DNA of 64,000 nt from Pseudomonas oryzihabitans (GTDB taxonomy: Bacteria; Pseudomonadota; Gammaproteobacteria; Pseudomonadales; Pseudomonadaceae). Shown piece by piece: positions 35,283 to 44,717 of this stretch. A program made the position numbers and the translations under genes. Below the pieces are notes generated by a model that worked only from the letters and a program-made list of their open reading frames with translations, had not been told where the DNA came from and made no database searches. Every line of letters begins with the position of its first letter. Positions within the stretch are counted from its first letter, which is position 1. The DNA lies in contig NZ_CP013987.1 of NCBI RefSeq assembly GCF_001518815.1, forward strand, positions 2,564,501 to 2,628,500. Direction: 5' to 3'.

Positions 35283-35717
35283 ATGATCATCTACGGTGTA
35301 GCTCTCCTGGCCGTCTGCATGCTTGCAGGCGTCATCATCGGCGACTTCCTGGGCGTCTTGCTCGGAGTCAAGTCCAATGTCGGCGGGGTGGGCATCGCCA
35401 TGCTCCTGCTGATCTGCGCCCGACTCTACATGGAGCGGCACGGTGGCATGAGCAAGGAATGCGAATTCGGCGTCGGCTTCTGGGGCGCGCTGTACATCCC
35501 GGTGGTGGTGGCCATGGCCGCCCAGCAGAACGTGGTCACCGCCCTGCATGGCGGACCCGTGGCAGTGCTGGCGGCCGTTGGCGCCGTGGGTATCTGCGGG
35601 GTGACCATCGCCCTGATCAGCCGCAGCCATCGCGGCGAACCGTTACCCCCGTTGCCGGACGCAGCCGTGGTACCCGCGCCAGCGGTCGCCCATGCCGCGC
35701 CGGCCGGAGGTCGCTAG
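35283..35717 (+). CDS. madL: Malonate transporter subunit MadL
   Basis: A 144-residue inner-membrane protein with about four hydrophobic segments (MIIYGVALLAVCMLAG, GGVGIAMLLLICARLYM, then two more). It works with MadM as a malonate symporter. The ribosome site GAGGA precedes the ATG and the stop lies one base before the madM start. Last 25 residues are proline/alanine-rich and not conserved. Confidence 0.92.
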   Translation: MIIYGVALLAVCMLAGVIIGDFLGVLLGVKSNVGGVGIAMLLLICARLYMERHGGMSKECEFGVGFWGALYIPVVVAMAAQQNVVTALHGGPVAVLAAVGAVGICGVTIALISRSHRGEPLPPLPDAAVVPAPAVAHAAPAGGR

Positions 35718-35718
35718 G

Positions 35719-36483
35719 ATGAACGACATCGTCACCAAAGCGCTGCAACACAATGGCCTGGTCGCTGCCTTCGCGCTGATCGGCCTGATCATGTGGATCT
35801 CGGTGGTTCTCTCGCGCAGATTGACCTTCGGCCGGGTGCACGGCTCGGCCATCGCCATCGTCATCGGCCTGGTGCTGGCCTGGGTCGGGGGTACCGTCAC
35901 CGGTGGCCAGAAAGGCCTGGCTGACCTGGCCCTGTTCTCCGGCATCGGCCTGATGGGCGGCGCCATGCTGCGTGACTTCGCCATCGTCGCCACCGCCTTC
36001 GAGGTGCAGGCCACCGAGGCACGCAAGGCGGGGATGATCGGCGCCGTGGCCCTGCTACTGGGTACGGTGCTCCCCTTTATCGTCGGCGCCGCCGTGGCCT
36101 GGGCCTTCGGCTATCGCGACGCCGTGAGCATGACCACCATCGGCGCCGGTGCGGTGACCTACATCGTCGGCCCGGTGACTGGCGCCGCCCTGGGCGCCAG
36201 TTCCGACGTCATGGCGCTGTCCATCGCCACCGGCCTGATCAAGGCCATCATCGTCATGGTGGCGACGCCCGCCTCGGCGCGGCTGCTGGCGCTGGACAAT
36301 CCGCGCTCGGCAATGGTCTTCGGCGGCCTGGCAGGCACCGTCAGCGGCGTTACCGCCGGCCTCGCCGCCACCGATCGCCGGCTGGTGCCCTATGGTGCCC
36401 TCACCGCCACCTTCCACACGGGTCTGGGATGCTTGCTGGGGCCGTCGCTGCTGTTTTTCTGCGTGCGGGCATTGGTCGGTTAA
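35719..36483 (+). CDS. madM: Malonate transporter subunit MadM
   Basis: A 254-residue inner-membrane protein with about eight hydrophobic segments and the MadM patterns GIGLMGGAMLRDFAIVATAF and TTIGAGAVTYIVGPVTGAALG. It completes the MadLM symporter. Its stop overlaps the convergent mdcR stop by 4 bases. Confidence 0.92.
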   Translation: MNDIVTKALQHNGLVAAFALIGLIMWISVVLSRRLTFGRVHGSAIAIVIGLVLAWVGGTVTGGQKGLADLALFSGIGLMGGAMLRDFAIVATAFEVQATEARKAGMIGAVALLLGTVLPFIVGAAVAWAFGYRDAVSMTTIGAGAVTYIVGPVTGAALGASSDVMALSIATGLIKAIIVMVATPASARLLALDNPRSAMVFGGLAGTVSGVTAGLAATDRRLVPYGALTATFHTGLGCLLGPSLLFFCVRALVG

Positions 36484-37388
36484 TTACGCGCATACATCCG
36501 GCATTCAGCGACGAAGGCCAGCAGATTGGGATCGCGCTCGCGGCTGCGCAGGAACACCGCGCCAATGCGCTGCTGCAGACGGTAGCGCGGCGCCAGGGGC
36601 AACAGCTTGAGGCGGTTCTGGTAGACCGCCTCGACCCGCCCGGGCAACAGGGCGTAGCCCACCCCGGAGCTGACCATGCTCATCAGCGAGAAGATGTCGT
36701 TGACCTGCATGATCACCTCCGGCTCGAAGCCGGCCTGGGCGAACACCTGGCGCCCGTCGCGAAAGGTGGCGAAGCCCTGGGTCAGGGTCACGAAGGGCAC
36801 GCCGGCGAGGTCGCGCAGGTCGACCTCGGCTTGGTCGGCGAAGGGCGAATCAATGGGCGCGGCGAGAAAGATGTCGTCACTGAACAGCTCCACGCTTTCG
36901 CAGTCGGCATCCACCACGGCGTCGTCCAGGGCCACCAGCATGGCGTCCAGCTTGAAGTCGTGCAGTTGCTCGGCGAGATCGGCGTTGGAGCCCAGCACCA
37001 GATCGATGTTGAGTTCGCTGCGCCTGAGCTTGAGCCCCATGATCAGCTGGGGCACGGTCTTGACCGTCAGCGAATAGAGCGCCCCCAGACGAAAACGATC
37101 AGCCGAGAAGCCCGCCGCCTGGCGCGTGAGCCGTACCGTCTCGGCCAGGTCCTGCATCAACCGTTCGGCACGGGCCTCCAGCACGAAGGCGCCGTCCAGC
37201 GGCGTCAGGGTGCGCCCCTCGTGCTTGAACAGCGGGCAGCGCAGGGCGTTTTCCAGCGAGTGGATGGCCCGATGCACGCTGACATGGCTGGTGCCCAGTT
37301 CAGCGGCGGCGCGTGCCAGGTTGCGACTGCGCATGAAGGCCAGAAAGATCTCCAGCTTGCGCAGAGTGAGTTCGTCGGTATCGGACAT
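36480..37388 (-). CDS. mdcR: LysR family regulator of malonate genes (MdcR)
   Basis: A 302-residue regulator with the LysR helix-turn-helix at residues about 9-68 (LRKLEIFLAFMRSRNLARAA, then HVSVHRAIHSLE) and an effector domain. Start 37388 is chosen; the open frame upstream runs into the divergent LysR gene and is not conserved. Position directly behind madM on the opposite strand is the usual place of mdcR in Pseudomonas, where it controls the mdc operon in response to malonate. Confidence 0.87.
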   Translation of the reverse strand: MSDTDELTLRKLEIFLAFMRSRNLARAAAELGTSHVSVHRAIHSLENALRCPLFKHEGRTLTPLDGAFVLEARAERLMQDLAETVRLTRQAAGFSADRFRLGALYSLTVKTVPQLIMGLKLRRSELNIDLVLGSNADLAEQLHDFKLDAMLVALDDAVVDADCESVELFSDDIFLAAPIDSPFADQAEVDLRDLAGVPFVTLTQGFATFRDGRQVFAQAGFEPEVIMQVNDIFSLMSMVSSGVGYALLPGRVEAVYQNRLKLLPLAPRYRLQQRIGAVFLRSRERDPNLLAFVAECRMYARN

Positions 37389-37520
37389 GGCGGCCAGCGG
37401 GCGAGAAAGACAGCTGCTCACCTTGCCCGGATGGGCGGGCGGCGTCGAGGCCCGTGGCGGACTGGTCGTGAACGCCTGCACACCGTACCCTGCCCTGGCC
37501 TCGAAACAGGTCTGGGATCT

Positions 37521-38420
37521 ATGCAACTGGAATGGCTGGAAGACTTCATCGAACTGGCGCGCACCCGTAGCTTCTCGCGTGCGGCGGAAAACCGCTTCGT
37601 GACCCACCCGGCTTTCGGCCGACGTATCCGAGCCCTGGAAGACTGGTGCGGCGCTTCGCTGATCCGTCGTCAGCAGCCCATCAGCCTGACGCCCGAGGGC
37701 CTGCTGCTGTTGGAAACGGCGAGCGAGGTGGTCGATCGGCTGAGCGAATGCCGCTCGCTGTTTCAGGGCGCCGCCCTGCAGCGCGAACAGCCGATCCGTA
37801 TCGCCACGGGCCGTACGCTGGCCAGCGACTTCTTTCCGGAGTGGTACGACAGCCTCAGTGCGCGCTTCGGCGAGTTTCCGGTCTCGCTCATTACCAGCGG
37901 AGCGCAGGAAGCCATCAGCCGACTGGCCGCGGGCGATGCCGATCTGATGCTGATCTTCAGCAGTCCGCTGACCGAACGACTACTCGATCCGGCACGCTTC
38001 GATACCCTGGTCATCAGCCAGGACGAGCTGCTGCCCGTGAGCGCGCCGGATGCCGACGGGCAACCCCGCCACCGTCTGGACGATGGCGCTCCCGCCGTAC
38101 CCTGGCTGGCCTTCGCACCGTCGCTGGCCCTGCGTGGCGTCCTGGCGCGGCATCTCGCCCGCCTGCCAAGCAAGCTGGCCATGCGCATGATCTACCAGGC
38201 CGACTCCTACCCCGCCATCCACCAGATGGCCCGACGCGGCCACGGCCTGGCCTGGCTGCCCCGCATGGTGGTACGCGAGTCCCTAGCCCAGGGCAGTCTG
38301 GTGCTGGCGGGATCGACCGGTCTGGTCGCCACCTTCGACATCTGCCTGCATCGGCTGCGCGGTCGCCACGATGAGCGCCTCGAACGCATCTGGCAGACCC
38401 TGGCAGAAAGCGCCCCATAA
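37521..38420 (+). CDS. LysR family transcriptional regulator (MHS / hydrolase genes)
   Basis: A 299-residue regulator starting MQLEWLEDFIELARTRSFSR, with the helix-turn-helix in the first 60 residues and an unusual THPAFGRRIRALEDW recognition segment found in one LysR subgroup. It is divergent from mdcR by 132 bases and lies 188 bases ahead of the MHS transporter and aspartoacylase-like genes on the same strand, which are its likely targets. Confidence 0.85.
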   Translation: MQLEWLEDFIELARTRSFSRAAENRFVTHPAFGRRIRALEDWCGASLIRRQQPISLTPEGLLLLETASEVVDRLSECRSLFQGAALQREQPIRIATGRTLASDFFPEWYDSLSARFGEFPVSLITSGAQEAISRLAAGDADLMLIFSSPLTERLLDPARFDTLVISQDELLPVSAPDADGQPRHRLDDGAPAVPWLAFAPSLALRGVLARHLARLPSKLAMRMIYQADSYPAIHQMARRGHGLAWLPRMVVRESLAQGSLVLAGSTGLVATFDICLHRLRGRHDERLERIWQTLAESAP

Positions 38421-38608
38421 CGGTGCACGGCGAAATAATCGGCTCCAGGCACTCCGCCAGCACGCAGGCTCTTGAGCCCCTGTGCCCACTTGGCCCTCAG
38501 TTGTGCCGAAACGGCAATTGAGCCACTGCCCAACCATGACCCAAGGTTGAACCTCACTCGTGAAGGCGCCGCCACCCTCGGCCGCGCTCCGCCAAGGGGA
38601 ACCAGGCC

Positions 38609-39925
38609 ATGCCGCACTCCATATCGACCCTTGCCAGCGCCGAGGCTGGCGCACCAGCCCGGCGCGGCTCCTGGAAGGAAATCTGCGCGGCCGGCATCGG
38701 CAACGCGCTGGAATTCTACGACCTGCTGATCTACGGTTACTTCGCCGTCATCATCAGCCGGCAGTTCTTTCCTGCGGAAAATGAAACCACCTCCCTGCTG
38801 CTGAGCGTGGCCACCTTCGCCATCTCCTTCATCATGCGGCCTCTGGGTGCCGTGGTGCTGGGCTCCTATACCGACCGCCGCGGTCGCAAGGCCTCGCTGA
38901 CGCTGTCCATCGCCCTGATGATGATCGGCACCCTGCTGATGACCTGCGTCCCCACCTACGGCCAGATCGGCCTGCTGGCGCCGCTGATCGTGATTATCGC
39001 GCGGATGCTGCAGGGCTTTTCCAGCGGCGGCGAGTTCGGCGCCTGCACCGCCTTCATGGCCGAGAACGCCACCGAGGGTCGGCGCGGCTTCTTCGCCAGC
39101 TGGCAGCTGTCCACCCAGGGCCTGGCCACGGTCTTCGCCGCTGGCGTGGCGGCGGTCCTGAGCTATGTGCTCAGCCCCGGGCAGCTGGACGACTGGGGCT
39201 GGCGCCTGGCCTTCGGCATCGGCCTGCTGATCGGCCCGATCGGCCTGTATATCCGCCGGCAGATGGATGAAACCCCTGAATTCAAGGCGCTGGCCCGCCG
39301 CGAAGGCCCGGAGCCAACCCCGGTGCGGGATCTGCTGAAGGCCGACTGGCGCGTGCTGCTGCTGTGCATCGGCGTGGTGTCCGGCGCCACCGCCTTCAAC
39401 TACGTGCACAAGCTGTACATGCCCACCTACGCCATGAAGCAACTGCACATCGCCGCCACCTCCTCCTTTCTGGGCGCCTTCATTACTGGCCTTGCCATCA
39501 TGCTGATGTCCCCGGTATTCGGCATCCTGTCCGATCGCTTCGGCCGCCTGCGGGTGCTGGGCATCGCCATGACCCTGGTCGGCCTGTCGTCCTATCCGCT
39601 GTTCCTGCTCCTCAACGCCCTGCCCTCCATCACCACCCTGCTGCTGGTGCAGGCGCTGGTGGGCGTCTTGATCGCCGCATCCCTCGGGCCAATCCCGGCG
39701 ATGCTGGCCGATGCCTTTCCCACCCGTACCCGCGGCTCGGGCCTGTCGCTGAGCTACAACTTCTCGGTCACGGCCTTTGGCGGCTTCGCCCCGTTGGTGG
39801 TGACCTGGATGATCAACAGCAGCGGCGACAACCTGGCCCCCAGCTATTACGTGATGGCCACCGCCGCCCTGAGCCTGGTCTCGATCCTGGCGCTGACCCG
39901 CGCCCGGCGCCACGTCCCGTCCTGA
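38609..39925 (+). CDS. MFS transporter, metabolite:H+ symporter (MHS) family
   Basis: A 438-residue inner-membrane carrier with about twelve membrane segments. MHS features: AGIGNALEFYDLLIYGYFA in the first segment, FIMRPLGAVVLGSYTDRRGR with the conserved loop motif, and RMLQGFSSGGEFGACTAFMA. Family members import citrate, proline/betaine, ketoglutarate and similar organic acids. The following hydrolase gene suggests an N-acyl amino acid or related amide as cargo, which is inference. Confidence 0.88.
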   Translation: MPHSISTLASAEAGAPARRGSWKEICAAGIGNALEFYDLLIYGYFAVIISRQFFPAENETTSLLLSVATFAISFIMRPLGAVVLGSYTDRRGRKASLTLSIALMMIGTLLMTCVPTYGQIGLLAPLIVIIARMLQGFSSGGEFGACTAFMAENATEGRRGFFASWQLSTQGLATVFAAGVAAVLSYVLSPGQLDDWGWRLAFGIGLLIGPIGLYIRRQMDETPEFKALARREGPEPTPVRDLLKADWRVLLLCIGVVSGATAFNYVHKLYMPTYAMKQLHIAATSSFLGAFITGLAIMLMSPVFGILSDRFGRLRVLGIAMTLVGLSSYPLFLLLNALPSITTLLLVQALVGVLIAASLGPIPAMLADAFPTRTRGSGLSLSYNFSVTAFGGFAPLVVTWMINSSGDNLAPSYYVMATAALSLVSILALTRARRHVPS

Positions 39926-39972
39926 TCCATCGCCGGGGCCCGGCCCCGGCCTGCCCACCCTAGGAGCCTGCC

Positions 39973-40971
39973 ATGACCACTCTCGCCCAGATCCGTGCCG
40001 GTCTGCCCCGCTACCCCATCGAAGTCGCGTTTCCGGACGTCGACCGCTGGAAGACCGGCAACACCGGCATCGACTACGTCCACACCTTCGACAGCGGCGT
40101 CGAAGGTCCTCACGTGGCCATCATGGCCCTGACCCACGGTAACGAGGTCAGCGGCGCCATCGCCGTCGACGAATTGCTGAGCCGGGGTATCCGTCCGCGC
40201 CGCGGCAAGCTGACCCTGGCCTTTGGCAACGTGGCCGCCTATCACGCCTTCGACCCGGACGACATCGACGCCACCCGCTACCTGGAGGAGGACATGAATC
40301 GCGTCTGGCTGCCACAGCGACTCCAGGGTCCGGCCACCACGGCAGATCTGGCGCGTGCCCAGCAACTGCGCCCGCTGATCGACGAGATCGACTGGCTGCT
40401 GGATATCCATTCCATGCACGAGCATTCCGCGCCGCTGATGATGACCGGTCCCCTGGAAAAAGGGCTGCGTCTGGCCGCCCAGCTGGGTACGCCGGAGTTT
40501 GTCATCGCCGACGCCGGACATCAGAACGGTCGGCGCCTGCGCGACTATGGCGGCTTTGGCGAAGGCGATAGTCCCAAGAACGCCCTGCTGATCGAAACCG
40601 GCCAGCACGTGCTGGCCGTGAGCCGTCAGATCGCCCTCGATTGCGTCGCGCGCTTCCTGCTATTGGCCGAGGTGGTGGATGAAGCTGCGGTGGCCGACCT
40701 GTTACAGGTGGCCAAGCCGGTGCGCCAGCGCTTCCTGCGGGTGACCGATGCCATCGTCGCGGACACCCTGGACTTTCGCTTCACCCAGGACTTCAAGGGC
40801 CTGGAGACCATCGCCGAAGCGGGCACTCTCATCGCCACCGACGGCGAGCGCGAGATCCGTACGCCCTACGCCAACTGTGTGCTGATCCAGCCCTCGATCC
40901 GCCACCTGGGTAGCGGTGTCACTGTCGTGCGCCTGGCGCGGGAGCTGGACGAGGACGAAGTGCCGCGCTGA
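39973..40971 (+). CDS. Succinylglutamate desuccinylase / aspartoacylase family zinc hydrolase
   Basis: A 332-residue M14-like zinc enzyme that would cleave an N-acyl amino acid or similar amide. Zinc ligands are in ALTHGNEVSG (H and E) and DIHSMHEHS; a late ENIETGQ-like segment (LLIETGQHV) holds the catalytic glutamate. It lies 47 bases after the MHS transporter with AGGAG in front, so uptake and hydrolysis are probably coupled. The true substrate is unknown; it is not next to arginine-succinyltransferase genes, so it is unlikely to be AstE itself. Confidence 0.83.
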   Translation: MTTLAQIRAGLPRYPIEVAFPDVDRWKTGNTGIDYVHTFDSGVEGPHVAIMALTHGNEVSGAIAVDELLSRGIRPRRGKLTLAFGNVAAYHAFDPDDIDATRYLEEDMNRVWLPQRLQGPATTADLARAQQLRPLIDEIDWLLDIHSMHEHSAPLMMTGPLEKGLRLAAQLGTPEFVIADAGHQNGRRLRDYGGFGEGDSPKNALLIETGQHVLAVSRQIALDCVARFLLLAEVVDEAAVADLLQVAKPVRQRFLRVTDAIVADTLDFRFTQDFKGLETIAEAGTLIATDGEREIRTPYANCVLIQPSIRHLGSGVTVVRLARELDEDEVPR

Positions 40972-41043
40972 GTCGGGGAGTGAGGCGCTGCAGGTGCCGC
41001 TTGTCACACTGTCTTAGCAGGAACGAGGGTGATCCTTCGACCA

Positions 41044-41925
41044 CTAAGGCACCTGCAGCCGCTCCCGGAGCAAGGCAACGAACGCCTGAGCCGCCGGGGT
41101 GAGGCTGCGGCCGGCGGGGGTCAGGATGCCCAGCGGGCGGGCCAGGCTTTCGCCGCGCACCGGCAGCGCAACTACCGGCGCCTCGCCGCCCGCCGACTCC
41201 GGCAGCAGGGCCACGCCCTGTCCGGCGGCCACCAGGGCCAGCAGGGTGCTCATGTAGTTCGCCTCCAGGGCCGCCACCAGGCGCAGGCCGGCGGCGGCGA
41301 AGGCGAAGTCCAGGCACTCGCGCACGCTGCTGTCACGCCCCGTCAGCAGCAAGGGTACAGCGTCGAGTTCGGCCAGGGTGATTTCCGCCCGCTCCGCCCA
41401 GGGATGGTCGCGGGGCACGAACAGCTGCAGGTGATCGACGTACAGCGGCTGAAAATCGAGTCCCACGGCGCGCGGGCGGACGCCGATGCCGAGATCGACA
41501 TGACCTTCGCGCACCAGGGCCTCGACCCGTCCGGCCACCACGTCCTGCACCCGGATTTCGATGGCCGGATGACGCGCCTGAAAGACCCTCAGCAGTTCCG
41601 GAAAGGGCCCCATGAAAAACGACGGCAAGGCGGCCAGGGTGACCCGCCCGCGGCGCAGGCCGGCCAGGTCCCGGGCATGGGTCTGGACATCGCCCAGATC
41701 CACCAGGACCCGTTCCAGGGGGCCGCGCAGTTCTTCACCCGCGGTGGTCAGCTGGACCCGCCGCGGGGTGCGTTCGAGCAGCTGCACCTCAAGCCAGGCT
41801 TCAAGTTGCTGGATCTGCACGGTGAGCGCGGGCGGTGACAGGTGCAACTCCTCCGCCGCGCGGGCGAATGAGCCATGGCGGGCCACGGCGAGAAAGGCCT
41901 GCACGTGCTGGAGCAGATTCTTCAT
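41044..41925 (-). CDS. LysR family transcriptional regulator (CitMHS / AtuA operon)
   Basis: A 293-residue regulator with the helix-turn-helix at residues about 3-62 (VQAFLAVARHGSFARAAEEL, then SPPALTVQIQQLE) and a substrate-binding-like effector domain. It is divergent from the CitMHS transporter by 128 bases, the usual arrangement for a LysR regulator and its target operon. Confidence 0.87.
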   Translation of the reverse strand: MKNLLQHVQAFLAVARHGSFARAAEELHLSPPALTVQIQQLEAWLEVQLLERTPRRVQLTTAGEELRGPLERVLVDLGDVQTHARDLAGLRRGRVTLAALPSFFMGPFPELLRVFQARHPAIEIRVQDVVAGRVEALVREGHVDLGIGVRPRAVGLDFQPLYVDHLQLFVPRDHPWAERAEITLAELDAVPLLLTGRDSSVRECLDFAFAAAGLRLVAALEANYMSTLLALVAAGQGVALLPESAGGEAPVVALPVRGESLARPLGILTPAGRSLTPAAQAFVALLRERLQVP

Positions 41926-42053
41926 TTTGTTTTTCTGAACGCCGCTTCGGAAGATTCCAATTTACAGGACGTCGACCGTCTTCGAATACTGCGAGCACAA
42001 CAACAAAACCTCCCGTGTGCCCGCTCGCCGCGCCACGGTCCAAGGAGTCCGCC

Positions 42054-43364
42054 ATGCTCGCCCTGCTCGGTGTCGTCACCATTCTTGCGTTGCTCGTCGC
42101 GGTCATGAGCAAACGCGTTTCACCCCTGGTCGCCCTCATCGTCATCCCCATCGCCGCCGCCCTGATCGGTGGCTTCGGCCTGGGGACCAGCGCCTTCATC
42201 ATCGCCGGGATCAAGGGCGTCGCCCCGGTGATCGGCATGTTCGTCTTCGCCATCCTGTTCTTCGGCATCATGACCGACGCCGGGATGCTCGATCCCATCA
42301 TCGATCGCATCCTGCGCACCGTCGGCACCCGGCCGACGCGCATCGTCTGCGGCAGCGCCCTGCTCGCCCTGCTGGTGCACCTGGACGGCTCCGGCGCGGT
42401 GACCTTCCTGGTGACCATCCCCGCCATGCTGCCGCTCTATACCCGCCTGGGCCTGGATCGCCGCATCCTGGCCTGCGTCGCGGCCATGGCCGCCGGGGTC
42501 AACTTCCTGCCCTGGACCGGGCCGGTGCTGCGCTCGTCCGCCGCCCTGCACGTGCCGGTGGCCGATCTCTTCCAGCCGCTGATCCCCGTGCAGCTGGTGG
42601 GCCTGGCCTTCGTCTTCGCCAGTGCCTGGTGGCTCGGGCGCCGCGAAGAAAAACGCCTGACCCTGGCCGGCCAGGCGCCCTGGCTGGACGCTGGTGGCGC
42701 GGGCGCTGCGCCGGAGCGGGTACTCAGCGACGCCGAGCGCGCCCTGCGTCGCCCTGGGCGTTTCTGGATCAACCTGCTGCTGACCCTGGTTGTGATGGGC
42801 GTGATGATCGCCGGCTGGGTCGATCCGGTGGTGATGTTCATGCTCGGTACCGTTGCCGCGCTGTGCCTGAACTACCCTTCGGTGGACGCTCAGAAGGCGC
42901 GCATCGACGCTCACGCCAAGACCGCCCTGACCATGGCCAGCATCCTCTTCGCCGCCGGCGTCTTCACCGGCATCATGCAGGGCAGCGGCATGCTCAAGGC
43001 CATGGCCCAGGTGGCGGTGGCCGGCATCCCGGCCGGGCATGGCCAACTGATCCCGGCGGTGGTGGGCTTCCTGTCCATGCCGCTGAGCCTGCTGTTCGAT
43101 CCGGATTCCTTCTACTTCGGCGTCATGCCGGTGATCGCCGAGGTCGGCCGCAACCTGGGTGTCGACCCGGTGCAGGTGGCCCAGGCCTCGCTGCTCGGGG
43201 TGCACACCACCGGCTTCCCGGTCAGCCCCCTGACCCCGGCGACCTTCCTGCTGGTGGGCCTGTGCAAGCTGGACCTCGCCGATCACCAGCGCTTCACCAT
43301 CCCCTTTCTGTTCGCGGCCTCGGTCCTGATGACCCTGACCGCCCTGCTCCTGGGAGTCTTCTAG
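42054..43364 (+). CDS. CitMHS family citrate:H+/divalent-metal symporter-like protein
   Basis: A 436-residue inner-membrane transporter with about twelve hydrophobic segments. Family patterns include GMFVFAILFFGIMTDAGMLD, LLALLVHLDGSGAVTFLVTI and SMPLSLLFDPDSFYFGVMPV. CitMHS proteins move citrate or related tricarboxylates, often as metal complexes. ATG 42054 has AAGGAG in front. The next gene starts directly after its stop, so the AtuA-type proteins probably act on what it imports. Confidence 0.88.
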   Translation: MLALLGVVTILALLVAVMSKRVSPLVALIVIPIAAALIGGFGLGTSAFIIAGIKGVAPVIGMFVFAILFFGIMTDAGMLDPIIDRILRTVGTRPTRIVCGSALLALLVHLDGSGAVTFLVTIPAMLPLYTRLGLDRRILACVAAMAAGVNFLPWTGPVLRSSAALHVPVADLFQPLIPVQLVGLAFVFASAWWLGRREEKRLTLAGQAPWLDAGGAGAAPERVLSDAERALRRPGRFWINLLLTLVVMGVMIAGWVDPVVMFMLGTVAALCLNYPSVDAQKARIDAHAKTALTMASILFAAGVFTGIMQGSGMLKAMAQVAVAGIPAGHGQLIPAVVGFLSMPLSLLFDPDSFYFGVMPVIAEVGRNLGVDPVQVAQASLLGVHTTGFPVSPLTPATFLLVGLCKLDLADHQRFTIPFLFAASVLMTLTALLLGVF

Positions 43365-44717
43365 ATGACCCGTCTTCTTCGCATCGGCTGCGGCGCCGGC
43401 TATTCCGGTGATCGCATCGAGCCCGCCGTGGAGCTGGCCGAGCATGGCCGCCTCGACTACCTGGTGTTCGAATGCCTGGCCGAACGCACCATCGCCCTGG
43501 CGCAACAGGCGCGACTGGCCGATCCCGAGGCCGGCTTCGATCCGCTGCTGGAGGCGCGGATGCGCCGCATCCTGCCACTGCTGCGCCAGGCGGATCGTCC
43601 GCGCCTGCGGGTGATCACCAACATGGGCGCCGCCAACCCGACCGCCGCGGCGCGCAAGGTCGCCGCCCTGGCCCGGGAGCTGGGCGTCACAGGGCTGAAG
43701 ATCGCCGCGGTAGCCGGCGACGATGTGCTGGCCCAGCTGCCCGCCGACGCCCTGCTGGACAATGGCCAGACCCTGGCCGAACTCGGCGATCGGGTGATCT
43801 CGGCCAACGCCTACCTGGGGGTGGACGGCATCGTCCAGGCCCTGGAAGCGGATGCCGATATCATCGTCACCGGCCGGGTAGCCGATCCCTCGCTGTTTCT
43901 CGCCCCCCTGGTGCACGAGTTTGGCTGGGCCGCGGATGACTGGGAGCGCCGCGGACGTGGTACCCTGGTCGGTCACCTGCTGGAATGCGCCGGTCAGGTC
44001 ACTGGCGGCTACTTCGCCGACCCGGGCTACAAGGACGTCCCGGACCTCGCGCGCCTTGGGTTTCCGCTGGCGGAAGTAGACGCCGATGGCCACGCCACCC
44101 TTACCAAGGTGGCCGGTTCCGGCGGCTGCGTGACCCCGGCGACCTGCACCGAGCAGTTGCTTTACGAAGTGCATGATCCAGCCGCCTACCTGACCCCCGA
44201 CGTAACCGCCGATTTTTCCGGTGTCGCGCTACAGCAAACGGGCCCGGACCGGGTATCCGTGAGCGGCGCTCGTGGCACCGCGCGGCCGGACCAGCTCAAG
44301 GTGTCGGTGGGCTATCGCGATGGCTGGCACGGTGAGGGTCAGCTCTCCTACGCGGGTCCCGGCGCCGTCGCCCGCGCCCGACTGGCCGCTGCCGTGGTAC
44401 GCGAGCGTTTGCAACTCTGCGGCGTACCGGTCGAGGAGCTGCGCTGTGAGCTGATCGGCTGCGACGCTCTCCATGGAGAGACGCTCGCTGCCCGGGCCTC
44501 CGGCGAACCCTGGGAGGTACGGCTGCGGGTGGTTGGCCGCTGCGCCACCCGCGCGGCGGCAGTGCAGATCGGCAACGAGGTGGAAACCCTCTATACCAAT
44601 GGCCCAGCGGGCGGCGGCGGCGCGACCAAGGCGGTGCGCGAGGTCATCGCCGTGGCTTCGCTGCTCTGGCCCCGAACCGCCGTCACCCCCACCCTGGATC
44701 TGGAGACGCTGCCATGA
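43365..44717 (+). CDS. AtuA-like (DUF1446) protein
   Basis: A 450-residue protein of the acyclic terpene utilization AtuA family; the reaction of the family is not established. Recognisable segments are LRIGCGAGYSGDRIEPAVEL, the VITNMGAANP strand, VTGRVADPSLFLAPLVHEF and GSGGCVTPATCTEQLLYEVH. It directly follows the CitMHS gene and overlaps the small AtuA-C gene by 4 bases. No carboxylase or acyl-CoA genes of a terpene pathway are nearby, so the name should not be taken as evidence for terpene breakdown. Confidence 0.83.
   Translation: MTRLLRIGCGAGYSGDRIEPAVELAEHGRLDYLVFECLAERTIALAQQARLADPEAGFDPLLEARMRRILPLLRQADRPRLRVITNMGAANPTAAARKVAALARELGVTGLKIAAVAGDDVLAQLPADALLDNGQTLAELGDRVISANAYLGVDGIVQALEADADIIVTGRVADPSLFLAPLVHEFGWAADDWERRGRGTLVGHLLECAGQVTGGYFADPGYKDVPDLARLGFPLAEVDADGHATLTKVAGSGGCVTPATCTEQLLYEVHDPAAYLTPDVTADFSGVALQQTGPDRVSVSGARGTARPDQLKVSVGYRDGWHGEGQLSYAGPGAVARARLAAAVVRERLQLCGVPVEELRCELIGCDALHGETLAARASGEPWEVRLRVVGRCATRAAAVQIGNEVETLYTNGPAGGGGATKAVREVIAVASLLWPRTAVTPTLDLETLP

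Noticed and set aside
42120-44174. A 684-codon open frame on the minus strand opposite the CitMHS and AtuA genes
   Set aside because: Same reason: antisense shadow of two family-assigned genes with H/G/Q-rich translation.
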